From Antedon mediterranea (taxonomy: Eukaryota > Echinodermata > Crinoidea > Comatulida > Antedonidae), in contig NC_092675.1 in assembly GCF_964355755.1 (NCBI RefSeq), positions 16,259,312 to 16,319,311 of the forward strand: a stretch of 60,000 bases of DNA. The letters are read 5' to 3'. Of the stretch, positions 39,501 through 44,827 are shown piece after piece. The position numbers were made by a program, and so were the translations under genes. Below the pieces are notes generated by a model. The model was given only the letters and a program-made list of their open reading frames with translations, was not told where the DNA came from and searched no databases. The first letter of the stretch is position 1. The number at the start of each line of letters is the position of its first letter.

Positions 39501-41428
39501 CTTGGTGTCCATTATGGCTAAATGGCAGTGGGCCATCATCTGGCTCAAGAAAAAGGTAAACTATTTTAAATTTTTATTTCTAAATTTATTTGGGGGGGTG
39601 GGGGGAAACTGTTAATAAAGAAAAGTAATATTGTAGGCAGTTTGGGCAACCTCCGTATACGTATTTGTAAATTTCGCATACTACGTGACACATTTTGTGT
39701 AGTGTGACATCAATACTGTACGTGATAATGATTTGATGCTTTTAGATATGCGAAAAGCTTTTCACACGTTTTAGTCATTGGAAATTAAGTTTCTAAATGT
39801 GGCACAGATCACATTTCACCAGCAAAACCTAACTTATTAAAGAAAATTCAGACAGAGTTGTAGTATAAAAATTGTTTAAGAAAACGACAAAAGATTTAAA
39901 AATGTTGGATATGCATAGTCTACGCTAGAAACGCTTATGCTAGACACGCCTACCACCTACTAGTATTATACAGATATTGACTGCTTAGAGGTTAAATATA
40001 AGATTTGACATCCCCGAGGGAATGATATTAAGTTCGAGGGAATATATATTTCCTGAAGTGCCAGCTGAGGGAAATATATATTCCCCGAGAACTTAATATC
40101 ATTCCCGAGGGGATGTCAAATCTTATATTTAACCGATATAAAAGGCAATATCTGTTATATTATATAGCCAAGAACAAGTCTGCTGGGTTGGGTGAAGCTA
40201 GGCTAGGCCTCCTATAGTATTTGTATTGTATTTAAACAAGCCTGCCTAGACACCTTACCTTGCGAAGAATAATATACAGATAATTACTAATTAATGATTC
40301 CTTGGCAATAAAATATTCACTTAGGCCTAGGTCGTTTAAATTAACAGGAGAATTTCCATCAATAAGCCTATTAATATTAATATTATAATCAGGTAGGCCG
40401 AATAAACAATTCGTCTTCTTCTCGATCTTCGAGGAGGAGCCGAATCACCGGATATTCAGCGCGTACTAGTTACTAGGTTACTACCGTGAGTATTGACCAA
40501 TCACAAACTGTGTTTCATCACATTTAGGGTGGACTAATAACAAATGAGGGCGCTATGTATGCATAGCTTAAATAGTTTAGAAGATTAATTACTTCAAGCA
40601 AGTTTCGTGGCGCAGCGGGTGAAACGTTGTCTTGTGATGGAGTGACAATTGCATCGCAAGTTCAAGATCAGTAGATGACTTTTGTTTATTTATCGGCAAA
40701 CGCGAGTGTTGCACACGAAAATTACACAGTCAATATCATCGTACTCGAGAATTTATATGATTAATGACAGGGGACACGATTATTACGCGAAAATTACACA
40801 GTCAATATCATCGTTCTCGAGGATATATACGATTTACGATCCTCGCAGCGGTAGTCATGTGATGCAGTTTCAACCAATCGCGTTCGCGTATTTACATAGG
40901 CTATGTAATATAACCCTCTTAACGGTACATAAAATGTGGAGAAAAAATGAAAAATGCTATAAATTCAAACGTATCCGTATACATGTTGTGACACAGATAC
41001 GTGTGCATATACATGACGCTCTAACTTCTATATATATATGTCCATTACCCCTGAATGATTACAGTAGATCCCCCTATCGGTACTTCCGGTTTCCCACACT
41101 AGAATAATATTTCATTTGTATTTGATAGATGAACGAACATTCATGGACACCGCAACATACCTCAAACGAATCATCCACAGGTAGAACATTCCAAAGGACG
41201 ATGAGCGCTCAGGATACTCTAGCAGAAGCCACTGCCCTCTTTGAACAATTAAACACAGAAGATGAAGAAGAAAATAAAGATGATAAAGATGTTAGTATAG
41301 ATACTTCAAATCAAAGTATAGATACTTCAAAACAAGAGACAAGTATGGAAACTAGTGAAAACTCTGATAATGTCACTAACACAACAAGTGAGGAGAACAG
41401 CTTAGGCCTAGATGAAATTGATACATGA
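2642..41428 (+). CDS. USP24: Ubiquitin carboxyl-terminal hydrolase 24, 5'-incomplete, 50 coding exons
   Basis: USP24 is a very large cysteine protease that removes ubiquitin from substrate proteins. I joined 50 exons (w1-w50) by conserved protein sequence, GT-AG borders and matching phase; they sum to 7476 nt, or 2491 codons plus TGA. Human USP24 is about 2620 residues, so roughly the first hundred, including the UBA domain, are missing upstream. Order in the visible protein: N-terminal helical-repeat region (residues 1 to about 850), ubiquitin-like segment (about 850-920), further helical repeats (to about 1520), USP catalytic domain (about 1536-1900), C-terminal helical region and an acidic Ser/Thr/Glu-rich tail. 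The paralogue USP9X/FAF was considered, but the motifs [24 protein letters not shown] and the C-terminal [14 protein letters not shown] fit USP24. No frameshift or internal stop was seen. Exon coordinates are in the segment entries. Confidence 0.96.
2870..3310. mobile_element. SINE-like repeat pieces in the USP24 w1-w2 intron
   Basis: The part at 2870-2945 ('cacatgtggccaaggattac') recurs at 33598-33660. The part at 3118-3155 ('gatacaggggctattttg') recurs at 33675-33705. The part at 3165-3290 matches the SINE-like repeat at 16370-16500. Between them lies a short internal duplication ('ttgaggagtgc' at 2970 and 3062). Confidence 0.5.
3900..4036. mobile_element. Palindromic MITE family 2, copy a (abuts USP24 w2 donor)
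   Basis: The left end is missing; the element starts at 'tttgacaaaaaatgtg' about ten bases after the w2 donor. It has the family pattern of repeated 'ccaaatatggtagtgatatg', then 'catcatcatgtccatatatg' and the right end 'gtttgatagtgtag'. Confidence 0.8.
4205..5685 (+). repeat. Polypyrimidine minisatellite, 19-bp unit, about 75 copies
   Basis: The unit is cactttctttcctcctcat with small variants (tttatt for tttctt, loss of one cct). The + strand is almost entirely C and T except for the CAT/CAC core. Higher-order copies exist: the variant 'ttatgactttattttct' recurs at 4337, 4581 and 4803. The array has no stop codon in long stretches, which creates spurious open frames with a 19-residue period. 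It fills most of the USP24 w2-w3 intron and ends about 105 bp before the w3 acceptor. Confidence 0.95.
6651..6847. mobile_element. MITE family 4 copy
   Basis: About 197 bp with inverted ends: 'gagtgcgatggtacaaataa' on the left and the complement of 'ttatttgtactaccgcaca' on the right. The middle contains 'gattggttgaaactgcatca'. A relative with only part of the sequence is at about 6085-6210, and the segment around 40838-40900 matches the middle in reverse. Confidence 0.65.
7329..7617. mobile_element. MITE family 3, copy 1
   Basis: It starts TTAAAGATGTATTGTC and ends GGGGACAAAATATCTTTAA. The interior holds 'ttggtcaaagtgaataacta' and 'ttatgtgaccttaaaatggc', shared with the other copies. It lies in the w4-w5 intron. 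Confidence 0.82.
7692..11032 (+). CDS. USP24: USP24 exons w5-w10 (N-terminal helical repeats)
   Basis: Exons: w5 7692-7832, w6 8311-8469, w7 8872-8980, w8 9538-9641, w9 10016-10126, w10 10775-11032, encoding residues 211-504. Conserved landmarks are [20 protein letters not shown] in w6, [15 protein letters not shown] across w7-w8, and [13 protein letters not shown] in w10. The region is mostly Leu-rich helices of ARM/HEAT type, as in other giant USPs. All joins keep the frame (w7 ends after one base of a codon; the others end in phase 0). The w5-w6 intron contains an antisense LINE fragment. The w8-w9 and w9-w10 introns contain short tandem repeats. Confidence 0.93.
7994..8190 (-). mobile_element. 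LINE ORF2 C-terminal fragment, antisense
   Basis: The - strand reads [19 protein letters not shown] followed by a Cys-containing helix ([15 protein letters not shown]) and a stop. This is the pattern found downstream of reverse transcriptase in many non-LTR retrotransposons. It is a 3' remnant in the USP24 w5-w6 intron; the reading frame shifts near 8135. Confidence 0.7.
9771..9925 (+). repeat. 49-bp tandem repeat, 3 copies plus a partial, built from MITE family 2 end
   Basis: Units start at 9771, 9820 and 9869, and a partial unit at 9918. Each contains 'gtctacactatcaaacttta', the terminal sequence of MITE family 2, followed by 'tgtgacgatccctta'. It appears that one transposon end was amplified in tandem in the w8-w9 intron of USP24. 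Confidence 0.85.
10565..10716 (+). repeat. 73-bp tandem repeat, 2 copies plus a partial
   Basis: Units begin at 10565 and 10638 with 'atgggttgattatagtg' and contain 'cacacgagagagtcccctga'. The second is nearly identical to the first. The 'gtcccctgaaaagg' part relates it to the dispersed CCTATTAAGGGGAC family (see findings). Confidence 0.88.
11033..12398 (+). other. USP24 w10-w11 intron with a short duplication
   Basis: Intron of 1366 bp, AT-rich. The only structure seen is a 45-bp tandem duplication at 11586-11675 ('tcaacattatgtgat...cactttactt', second copy from 11631). A linker present in the human protein at this join was not found, but a tiny exon could be missed. Confidence 0.6.
12399..17432 (+). 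CDS. USP24: USP24 exons w11-w17 (helical repeats)
   Basis: Exons: w11 12399-12470, w12 13054-13203, w13 14354-14485, w14 15341-15529, w15 15932-16072, w16 16724-16890, w17 17255-17432, encoding residues 505-847. Recognisable pieces are VVPAMRQLH (w11), [13 protein letters not shown] (w13), [13 protein letters not shown] (w14), [17 protein letters not shown] (w15) and [14 protein letters not shown] (w17). The join w10-w11 lacks a linker of about 20 residues that the human protein has before VVPALRQLH. It is phase-compatible as it stands, so the linker may be absent, or a very small exon may hide in the 1366-bp intron. The w14 acceptor sits at the end of a tandem array of its own copies. w16 ends with two bases of a codon that w17 completes. 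Confidence 0.92.
12674..12807. mobile_element. Short element with hAT-like ends
   Basis: 134 bp, bounded by CAGTGTTCTCCCCAGG and its inverted copy CCTGGGGAGAACACTG. CAGTG ends are typical of hAT-type MITEs, but I see no matching 8-bp target duplication. It lies in the w11-w12 intron. Confidence 0.65.
13814..13965. mobile_element. MITE family 1, copy 3 (diverged)
   Basis: It has perfect 16-bp inverted ends AGCTTGGTTCCCACTA and is flanked by GTA on both sides. The interior is diverged from copies 1 and 2 but keeps 'accaatcacaagtgatgg' and 'cttgtcattggta' arms. It lies in the w12-w13 intron of USP24. Confidence 0.8.
13865..14353 (+). repeat. Two-unit tandem duplication spanning MITE and intron end
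   Basis: The segment from 13865 to about 14105 is followed by a second, diverged copy from 14106 to the w13 acceptor at about 14353 (offset 241 bp). Each unit begins 'tgac[c/t]aatcacaagtgatgg', passes through the right half of the MITE and 'acaacctgt...ata', and ends in 'tattatattgaa' plus a T-rich tract. The active acceptor is at the end of the second unit. Confidence 0.75.
15037..15363 (+). repeat. Tandem array of the w14 splice-acceptor/exon-start sequence
   Basis: Seven degenerate copies of a roughly 40-50 bp unit, 'caatttctttgttag/acttgttttgattgg' plus 'tttaaatc'. The last copy is the real intron-exon border of USP24 w14 (exon from 15341). Copies of the 'ttgattggtttaaatc' core end near 15083, 15153, 15193, 15228, 15271, 15319 and 15363. 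Three upstream copies keep an AG after a pyrimidine tract: 15129-15130, 15213-15214 and 15247-15248. Confidence 0.85.
16205..16565 (-). mobile_element. SINE-like repeat (also at 3110-3310, 48100-48190)
   Basis: It shares 'gatgtactgggttcttta' and 'gagaagacttgtt[c/t]'accaccagaac with 3170-3260, and the first of these with 48140-48165. On the - strand it reads 'ggcacaggttcaag', which resembles a tRNA B box, so it may be a tRNA-derived SINE read from the minus strand. It lies in the w15-w16 intron of USP24. Confidence 0.5.
17641..17785. mobile_element. Palindromic MITE family 2, copy c (abuts USP24 w18 acceptor)
   Basis: It starts 'aagccttgtttacactatca', continues through 'ggacatgatgatgtcatatc' and the 'actaccatatttagg' repeats, and reaches 'tttttgtcaaact'. 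Beyond that the expected right end is not recognisable; the w18 acceptor tctatctag follows within about 20 bases. Confidence 0.8.
17790..19580 (+). CDS. USP24: USP24 exons w18-w22 (ubiquitin-like segment and following helices)
   Basis: Exons: w18 17790-17888, w19 18252-18368, w20 18694-18827, w21 18934-19018, w22 19458-19580, encoding residues 848-1033. w18-w19 correspond to the ubiquitin-like fold of USP24, with [20 protein letters not shown] followed by [19 protein letters not shown]. w20 carries [20 protein letters not shown], matching the human segment after a Ser-rich linker; that linker is shorter here. w21 holds [13 protein letters not shown] and w22 [11 protein letters not shown] palindromic MITE runs almost into the w18 acceptor (see findings). 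Confidence 0.92.
19850..20125 (-). mobile_element. tRNA-headed SINE, minus strand, copy 1
   Basis: On the minus strand there is a tRNA-like head with an A-box-like 'atggtttaatgata' and B-box-like 'gggttaaagcc', followed by 'aggcaagatgctttac' and 'gattgccttgtccttctgat', a core I associate from memory with deuterostome SINEs. Homology with 25036-25210 extends past the tRNA head to 'caggcccaaaattacttaac'. It lies in the w22-w23 intron. Confidence 0.6.
20233..26904 (+). CDS. USP24: USP24 exons w23-w31 (central helical repeats before the protease domain)
   Basis: Exons: w23 20233-20426, w24 21293-21521, w25 21909-22062, w26 22738-22893, w27 24201-24432, w28 24538-24599, w29 25227-25415, w30 26242-26353, w31 26760-26904, encoding residues 1034-1524. 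Landmarks are [20 protein letters not shown] (w23), a Ser-rich low-complexity stretch (w24), [13 protein letters not shown] (w25), [16 protein letters not shown] (w26), [17 protein letters not shown] (w28), [13 protein letters not shown] (w29) and [12 protein letters not shown] (w31). Every join is in phase. w28 is only 62 nt, and its identity rests on the match to LLSQCMEYFDLRCQLL of the human protein. Confidence 0.92.
20910..21259. mobile_element. MITE family 3, copy 2 (reverse orientation)
   Basis: It carries 'ttaagatgtattgtccccct' at the left and 'gggacaatacatcttgaa' at the right, with the interior complementary to copies 1 and 3. It ends about 33 bp before the USP24 w24 acceptor. Confidence 0.8.
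22362..22683. mobile_element. MITE family 3, copy 3
   Basis: It starts 'ttaaagatgtattgtccccc' and ends 'tttttcagggggca'. It shares 'gataactattatgtgacatt' with copies 1 and 4. It lies in the w25-w26 intron. Confidence 0.8.
23050..23229. mobile_element. MITE family 1, copy 2
   Basis: A near-identical copy of the element at 267-447, differing by only a few substitutions and a short indel over its length and in the same orientation. It sits in the USP24 w26-w27 intron. Such similarity at 23 kb distance suggests recent mobility. Confidence 0.88.
24853..25036. mobile_element. MITE with TAAAGGCCAATTTACAC inverted ends
   Basis: 184 bp; the left end TAAAGGCCAATTTACAC is an exact inverted copy of the right end GTGTAAATTGGCCTTTA. 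Subterminal arms (acaagcggtttccgct) are partly self-complementary. It is inserted at the edge of SINE copy 2 in the w28-w29 intron. Confidence 0.8.
25036..25210 (-). mobile_element. tRNA-headed SINE, minus strand, copy 2 (truncated)
   Basis: It matches 19967-20125 ('catgcctatcacatgcta', 'gcaaccaggcccaatattgc'). Its left part is interrupted by the TIR element at 24853-25036, and its right end lies 16 bp from the USP24 w29 acceptor. Confidence 0.6.
25724..26110 (+). mobile_element. LINE ORF2 3' fragment with (GA)n tail
   Basis: The open frame 25724-26074 reads [20 protein letters not shown] followed by [20 protein letters not shown], the C-terminal region after reverse transcriptase in several LINE clades. 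The frame ends in TGA and is followed after about 15 bp by a (GA)n run to about 26110, a plausible microsatellite-type LINE tail. It is 5'-truncated, in the w29-w30 intron, with the coding frame intact over 116 codons. Confidence 0.8.
26406..26670. mobile_element. MITE family 3, copy 4 (degraded ends)
   Basis: The interior 'ttttggtcaaagtgaataac' and 'gacattaaaatggcatattc' match copy 1 closely, while the ends are decayed. It lies in the w30-w31 intron. Confidence 0.78.
26926..26949 (+). repeat. (TAA)n microsatellite
   Basis: A run of about eight TAA units, 22 bases after the w31 donor of USP24. Confidence 0.9.
27343..32114 (+). CDS. USP24: USP24 exons w32-w39: USP (peptidase C19) catalytic domain
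   Basis: Exons: w32 27343-27462, w33 27765-27986, w34 28179-28261, w35 28390-28528, w36 29009-29128, w37 29753-29970, w38 31425-31564, w39 31958-32114. The Cys box [19 protein letters not shown] gives the nucleophile Cys1547 (visible-protein numbering; codon 27409-27411). Two CxxC pairs (Cys1660/1663 in CQDC, Cys1706/1709 in CEKC) fit the USP zinc site. The His box [13 protein letters not shown] gives His1816 (29942-29944), and WFKFND at about 1837-1842 supplies the third triad position. The domain ends with [11 protein letters not shown]. All key residues are present, so the enzyme should be active. Two donors are less typical: w37 (TG/gtgtgt) and w39 (GT/gtacgt), chosen because only these restore phase with the next exon. 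The w37-w38 intron carries a MITE and a piggyBac-like insertion. Confidence 0.96.
28529..29008 (+). other. USP24 w35-w36 intron
   Basis: 480 bp of AT-rich intron. I saw no repeat family or coding signal in it. The 624-bp w36-w37 intron (29129-29752) is likewise without a recognised feature. Confidence 0.6.
30054..30188. mobile_element. Palindromic MITE family 2, copy d
   Basis: The left end is truncated. The copy carries 'acccaaatatggtagtgg', 'tcatgtccatatatgggcac' and the right end 'gatagggtagacagagctt'. It lies in the USP24 w37-w38 intron. Confidence 0.85.
30256..31295. mobile_element. piggyBac-like non-autonomous transposon with TTAA target duplication
   Basis: 1040 bp bounded by the inverted ends CACTTTGACTGCCA and TGGCAGTCAAAGTG, with TTAA immediately outside on both sides (30252-30255 and 31296-31299). 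TTAA duplication is the hallmark of piggyBac transposition. No transposase frame is present inside. Near the right end 'cgaag[a/g]tcttcgtgtttggcagtcaa' occurs twice, forming a subterminal direct repeat. It is inserted in the USP24 w37-w38 intron, inside the catalytic-domain coding part of the gene. Confidence 0.85.
32413..32593. mobile_element. Palindromic MITE family 2, copy e
   Basis: Full length, from 'aagctctgtctacactatca' to 'gaacagagctt'. The internal unit 'gcccaaatatagtagtgata' occurs three times. It lies in the w39-w40 intron. Confidence 0.88.
32767..41428 (+). CDS. USP24: USP24 exons w40-w50 (C-terminal region and stop)
   Basis: Exons: w40 32767-32989, w41 33402-33505, w42 33760-33873, w43 34378-34606, w44 35290-35376, w45 35728-35839, w46 37586-37710, w47 38362-38478, w48 38990-39128, w49 39401-39555, w50 41129-41428. 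Landmarks are [19 protein letters not shown] (w40), [20 protein letters not shown] (w43), [20 protein letters not shown] (w45), [20 protein letters not shown] (w49) and [19 protein letters not shown] (w50). w50 continues into an acidic Glu/Asp/Ser/Thr tail of about 60 residues and ends GLDEIDT-stop, comparable to the human ending in DLDDVDP. w44 (87 nt) was read from its phase-0 fit; another frame of the same exon is open but does not match the family. A CR1-like LINE fragment sits between w43 and w44. Confidence 0.93.
33590..33705. repeat. Dispersed repeat shared with 2870-3155
   Basis: It contains 'cacgtggccaaggattacca', 'cactgtcctat' and 'gatacaggggctattttgtg', all found at 2870-3155 with insertions between them. 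It lies in the w41-w42 intron of USP24. Confidence 0.65.
34645..35185 (+). mobile_element. CR1/L2-like LINE 3' end, frameshifted
   Basis: The start reads [12 protein letters not shown], and later frames read HWLHIKKK and [20 protein letters not shown], the diagnostic C-terminal signature of CR1-group ORF2 proteins. At least two frame changes separate these parts, so it is dead. It continues through a 3' UTR to 'aataaagttcttatgtctta'. It lies in the w43-w44 intron of USP24, in the gene's sense orientation. Confidence 0.82.
35840..37585 (+). other. USP24 w45-w46 intron
   Basis: 1746 bp. It contains an (AT)n run near 36055, a short palindrome around 35930-36000 ('ttcttacataaaacaaaata' facing 'ttttgttttatgtaagaaaa'), and a tRNA-like segment (36585-36655). 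Two related pieces sharing 'attcacacagcaca' and 'tatccagt[a/g]ttgc' lie at 36905-36950 and 37225-37320. No coding signal. Confidence 0.6.
36585..36655 (+). mobile_element. tRNA-like SINE head
   Basis: It has an A-box-like 'tttggctcagtgagtac' and a B box 'gagttcgaatccc', 55 bp apart. No CCA-adjacent acceptor stem pairing is evident, so it is a tRNA-derived repeat and not a tRNA gene. Confidence 0.5.
37738..37916. mobile_element. Palindromic MITE family 2, copy f
   Basis: Full length, from 'aagctttgtctacactatca' to 'gtgtagacagtgctt', starting 27 bases after the w46 donor of USP24. Confidence 0.88.
38082..38312 (+). mobile_element. tRNA-derived SINE
   Basis: The head has the A-box-like 'gtagccgagtgattaaaa' and B box 'gggttcaattcc', followed by 'aaatgagtacctgg', a motif I recall from SINE bodies, and a body of about 150 bp ending near a T run at 38310. 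It lies in the w46-w47 intron of USP24. Confidence 0.65.
38614..38826 (+). repeat. 52-bp tandem repeat, about 4 copies
   Basis: Units begin at 38626, 38678, 38730 and 38782 ('aagaggacactgggtccaga'), nearly identical. Each unit contains 'tgtccccttaatagaggctc' facing 'ctattaagaggacac', so each can form a hairpin. It lies in the w47-w48 intron of USP24. Confidence 0.92.
39990..40134. mobile_element. Near-perfect hairpin element, 145 bp
   Basis: Arms of about 64 bp pair almost fully: 'ggttaaatataagatttgac' at the left with 'gtcaaatcttatatttaacc' at the right, and 'gggaatgatattaagttc' with 'gaacttaatatcattccc'. The loop is about 15 bp ('tgaagtgccagctga'). It is probably a foldback MITE in the w49-w50 intron of USP24. 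Confidence 0.8.
40603..40822 (+). repeat. tRNA-like segment followed by a direct repeat
   Basis: 40603-40671 has a full A box 'tggcgcagcggg' and a weaker B box 'agttcaagatc', suggesting a SINE head. Downstream, 'cgaaaattacacagtcaata' followed by 'tcatcgt[a/t]ctcgag' occurs twice (about 40717 and 40787), a tandem unit of about 68 bp. It lies in the w49-w50 intron. Confidence 0.55.
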
Positions 41429-41787
41429 TAAAGTTTATCAAGTTTATATCGGGAACATGCAAACCGTCATCAAGATATCAACCATGTACTGTAGATTGAA
41501 TCAGAAGAGGGCGTTGTGTTGTTAAATAATGGAAAAAATCATATACAGGATTGAATGACGACGCTTTTTTACATTCTTTGATAAGAAACAAATGTGAATG
41601 TAGCTATATTGTATTAAAGTACCAGCAATATCTATCTCCACATCTGATATCAAGAACATGAATGAAGAAAAGGATGGTATCTAAAATTGAAGATGTTGCA
41701 GTATGCCATTTTATTAGTACTATCGAGTTCTTTCATCTGGTATGGCACCAAGAATGGTGATTGACATATACAGAATGAAAGACATAC

Positions 41788-41944
41788 AACTCTGTCTACA
41801 CTATTAAGCTAGTTTGACAAAAAGGGTGTGATATCCCTAAATATGGTAGTGATATGCTTAAATATGGTAGTGATATGTCGACATGTCCATATATGGGCAC
41901 ATCACATTTTTTTGTCATAAAGTTTGATAGTGTAGATAAAGCTT
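41788..41944. mobile_element. Palindromic MITE family 2, copy g
   Basis: It runs from 'aactctgtctacactatta' to 'gtgtagataaagctt', in the USP24 3' UTR or just past it. Confidence 0.87.
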
Positions 41945-43029
41945 AATATCAAAGAGAGATAATGGTTTTTTTGTTGCTGTAGTCACCAATCATACTTTAA
42001 GATATTTCCTTTTCACTCAAGTCAATAAATATTTAGGAATTTCCTTAAAATAGTATTCATTTATATAGGGAAATATTTTTAATATTAATATTAAGCGTAA
42101 TTATTTCCCTTAGCCTAAGTGTGAATGGTGATTACAGCCAGCTTGGATATATTCAGTTTAGTTAAAGGTTTTGAGGATTAAGATATCAGCCAAAAGCCAG
42201 AGTTATATAGACCTTGCTAAGTAAAGATTTTAGAAAGTATACAAGAGGACAACATAAATTATTATATATTTAGTTTGTAACATACAATGCAGTTTTGATA
42301 GATTTACCCTGTTTTGAGAATTCCAATAACAAGAATACAGTATGTGGTTCTACACTCCCGTTTTCCATAGTGCTTTGTGGCAAATTTGCAATGTTGTGAT
42401 TGGTTGATATGTTTGCCACATTTTGAGTTAACTTTTTAGCCTTAAACCCTCGCTTATTTTAGATCTATTCTAACGCTCTTTGGTTGTTCTATTTTTGGAA
42501 ATTTTACTGGTATCCTATGTAAATTTCATGCACCATGCCATCGTCCTTTCAGTACTTTAACAATGATATAATATTCTCTATTAATTTACACTTTTTAATG
42601 TATACAATCTATGATAAATTATTTTTTAAACAGCAATAACTAGATGTAGTTACATTAACTGAAAACATCTCTTATTTTACATACAATAATGTATGCTTAT
42701 TCTTTTCTTTATAGTTCTACGTAATATAATTTATAAAACAGTACATATTTGTAATAATTTTAAATTGTGAAAATCATTTTTAATTAGTGTGAAAAAAGAT
42801 TATTTATTGTTTATGGAGTGCAAATGTTAGTCTATAACATGGAGAAATTATTATTATTACACAGATACAAGCAAAAGTTATTTCAAGTAATTATTGAAGT
42901 GATAGATATTATGCAATTATTGTACAGGTGTACATGTGTAGTAATGTATTTTTTACCTGCTAATTTGTTTTTGTACATCAACATCTCCCATTTAATATTA
43001 TGTTGGGAAACATTACAACATGGAGTACG

Positions 43030-43142
43030 GGTGATGTGCCCAATGTTATATGGTAGTGATGTGTCCAAATATGGTAGTGATATAACATCATCATGTCCAT
43101 ATTTGGGCACACCACAATAACATTTTATAGTGTGGACAGAGC
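43030..43142. mobile_element. Palindromic MITE family 2, copy h (left-truncated)
   Basis: It begins within the 'gtgatgtgccca' part and ends 'gtgtggacagagct'. It lies in the USP24-GCDH gap. Confidence 0.8.
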
Positions 43143-43613
43143 TGTAGAGCAGATAATCTAACTGGACTCCTGTCTTACACTTGGTCCTGAAAAATTATGT
43201 ACTTTTTTAACTTAAGCCAAATTATTATTAATATCAACAACTTCGGTACCACAAATTGTCTAAAAATAGATCATAATTGGGGAGATGATACTGTAAATTT
43301 TAATAATCTTCACTTCTTTATCATGCAGTATTTCTGATCTCAAAGTGCCTTTCTCCAATGAACTTAGAAAGTGCTTACATCAATAGATGTGATTCAATAT
43401 GTATACTCTTAGACAATTTAGAAGGTGCCATTGACACAGCGATTTTTGTATATTTCTACAAGTTACATTGTATACAATTATTTCCTACCAGTGGGTTCTG
43501 ATTATAAAGGTTAACAGTACCAAGTTTGAGGAACAATAAGAAAGTAATAAAAAACATAAAACTTTTAATTTGTTGTTTTTGGTTGAATTTGTGGTCAGGC
43601 CATGCTGTCTCTT

Positions 43614-43701
43614 AAGCAGTGTCTATACTATCAAACTTTATGAGACAAAATGTAATGTGCCCATATATTGTAAAACTAGTTTGATAATGTAGACAAAACT
43701 T
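43614..43701. mobile_element. Palindromic MITE family 2, copy i (internally deleted)
   Basis: Both ends are present ('aagcagtgtctatactatca' and 'gataatgtagacaaaactt') but the middle is reduced to 'gcccatatattg', giving an 88-bp element. Confidence 0.82.
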
Positions 43702-44581
43702 ATACACTCTCTCTCTCTCTCTCCCACACATTACTATGTACATGTGTTTCATATTTGAGGTGGGAGATCCACCATATCCCCACACCACCCACTTTCCAAC
43801 CACAATAAAATTTACATACAAATTACAGGACATAAAGTAATGTTAGTGAATTCACAGATTTTAATGTTTCATTTACTGTACAATAAACCACCCTGTAAAG
43901 CATTTTGATATTTAAAATAATTTATCATATTAACGTTTTAATATCTAACACTAATATGCCTATAAATTACGTTATCATCACTATTATAACAAACAGTTTA
44001 CAAATGTCAGATTTGTTTTTTATCTACAGTAACACCACAAATGTTTGATGATCTAAAAATATTTTTTGTATATTGATAAAACTATATAATCTTTAACATG
44101 ATTTAGATAACAGCCAATATTGATAACAGATATGTTTTGTGACTACCACTGCAAATAAAATTAATGTTTGTATAAACAAGACTTAACCAGGGAAGTGTCT
44201 ATGTTAAATAGGACTAGGTTATAAAATAAACCTGTCTGACATCAGAATGTGCTTAACCCTGTTCTTGTTTTTAAGTATGCTAGCATAGCCAGGTACAGTA
44301 AAACGAATCATGAATGAAACAGTACTATGTTAGGTTGGCAACCTCAGCACAGCAAAAAAAAAATAATATTGGTTAAATATTCCACCTTTCTGTGTTTCAC
44401 TGGCAAATATACATTTTAAAATATACACTAAGACTATATAACTGTAGAAAATGTGTTACACATATTCATGCTGTTTAATAATTTAATACTGTAGAATGGA
44501 ATACACCTCATTGATGAGATGATAACTTAGCATGGATGTACTGTAATGTGCTGTGTGAATTTGTGTCTACCACCCAGCCGA

Positions 44582-44716
44582 AAGCTCTATCAAAACCAAA
44601 AAATATTATGATGTGCCCAAATATGGTTGTGATATGCCCAAATATGACATCATTATGTCCATATGGGCACATCACATTTTTTTGTCACATAAAGTTTGAT
44701 AGTGTAGACATTAAAG
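44582..44716. mobile_element. Palindromic MITE family 2, copy j
   Basis: The left end is degenerate ('aagctctatcaaaacc'). The core and right end ('gtttgatagtgtagacatt') are clear. It ends 38 bp before the GCDH stop codon. Confidence 0.82.
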
Positions 44717-44753
44717 CATATTTAAGATATTCCACCCAATTTCCTTCCTGTGT

Positions 44754-44827
44754 TCAGTTGTTGACAGTGAATGACTGTAGACCAGTAATGCCACGCCCTA
44801 AGATCAATGCATGGATGTCATGTGTTC
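44754..44827 (-). CDS. GCDH: GCDH last coding exon
   Basis: This 74-nt exon was found by looking for the expected C-terminus. After an acceptor (ttttatag) it encodes [19 protein letters not shown] followed by TVNN and TGA, closely matching the human ending. The codon of the Gly after the catalytic Glu is split across the intron (G/GA), so the last base of exon 8 and the first two bases here are joined in phase. It lies 38 bp from a MITE copy. Confidence 0.95.

Larger units (their letters stand above)
41429..44753. other. USP24 3' UTR and convergent intergenic gap to GCDH
   Basis: No coding signal is visible between the USP24 stop and the GCDH stop on the other strand. Candidate polyadenylation signals AATAAA on the + strand are at 42024-42029 and 43546-43551, so the end of the USP24 transcript cannot be fixed from sequence. 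Four copies of the palindromic MITE family lie here (41788-41944, 43030-43142, 43614-43701, 44582-44716). There is a (CT)n run near 43711. Transcripts of the two genes may overlap if either reads past the first signal. Confidence 0.6.

Noticed and set aside
36585-40671. tRNA genes suggested by A and B boxes near 36590, 38085 and 40605
   Set aside because: No convincing acceptor or anticodon stems pair; bodies and tails suggest SINEs.
2642-41428. USP9X/FAF as the identity of the large gene
   Set aside because: The catalytic-domain and C-terminal motifs match USP24 better, including the shorter spacing after the Cys box and the final [12 protein letters not shown] motif.
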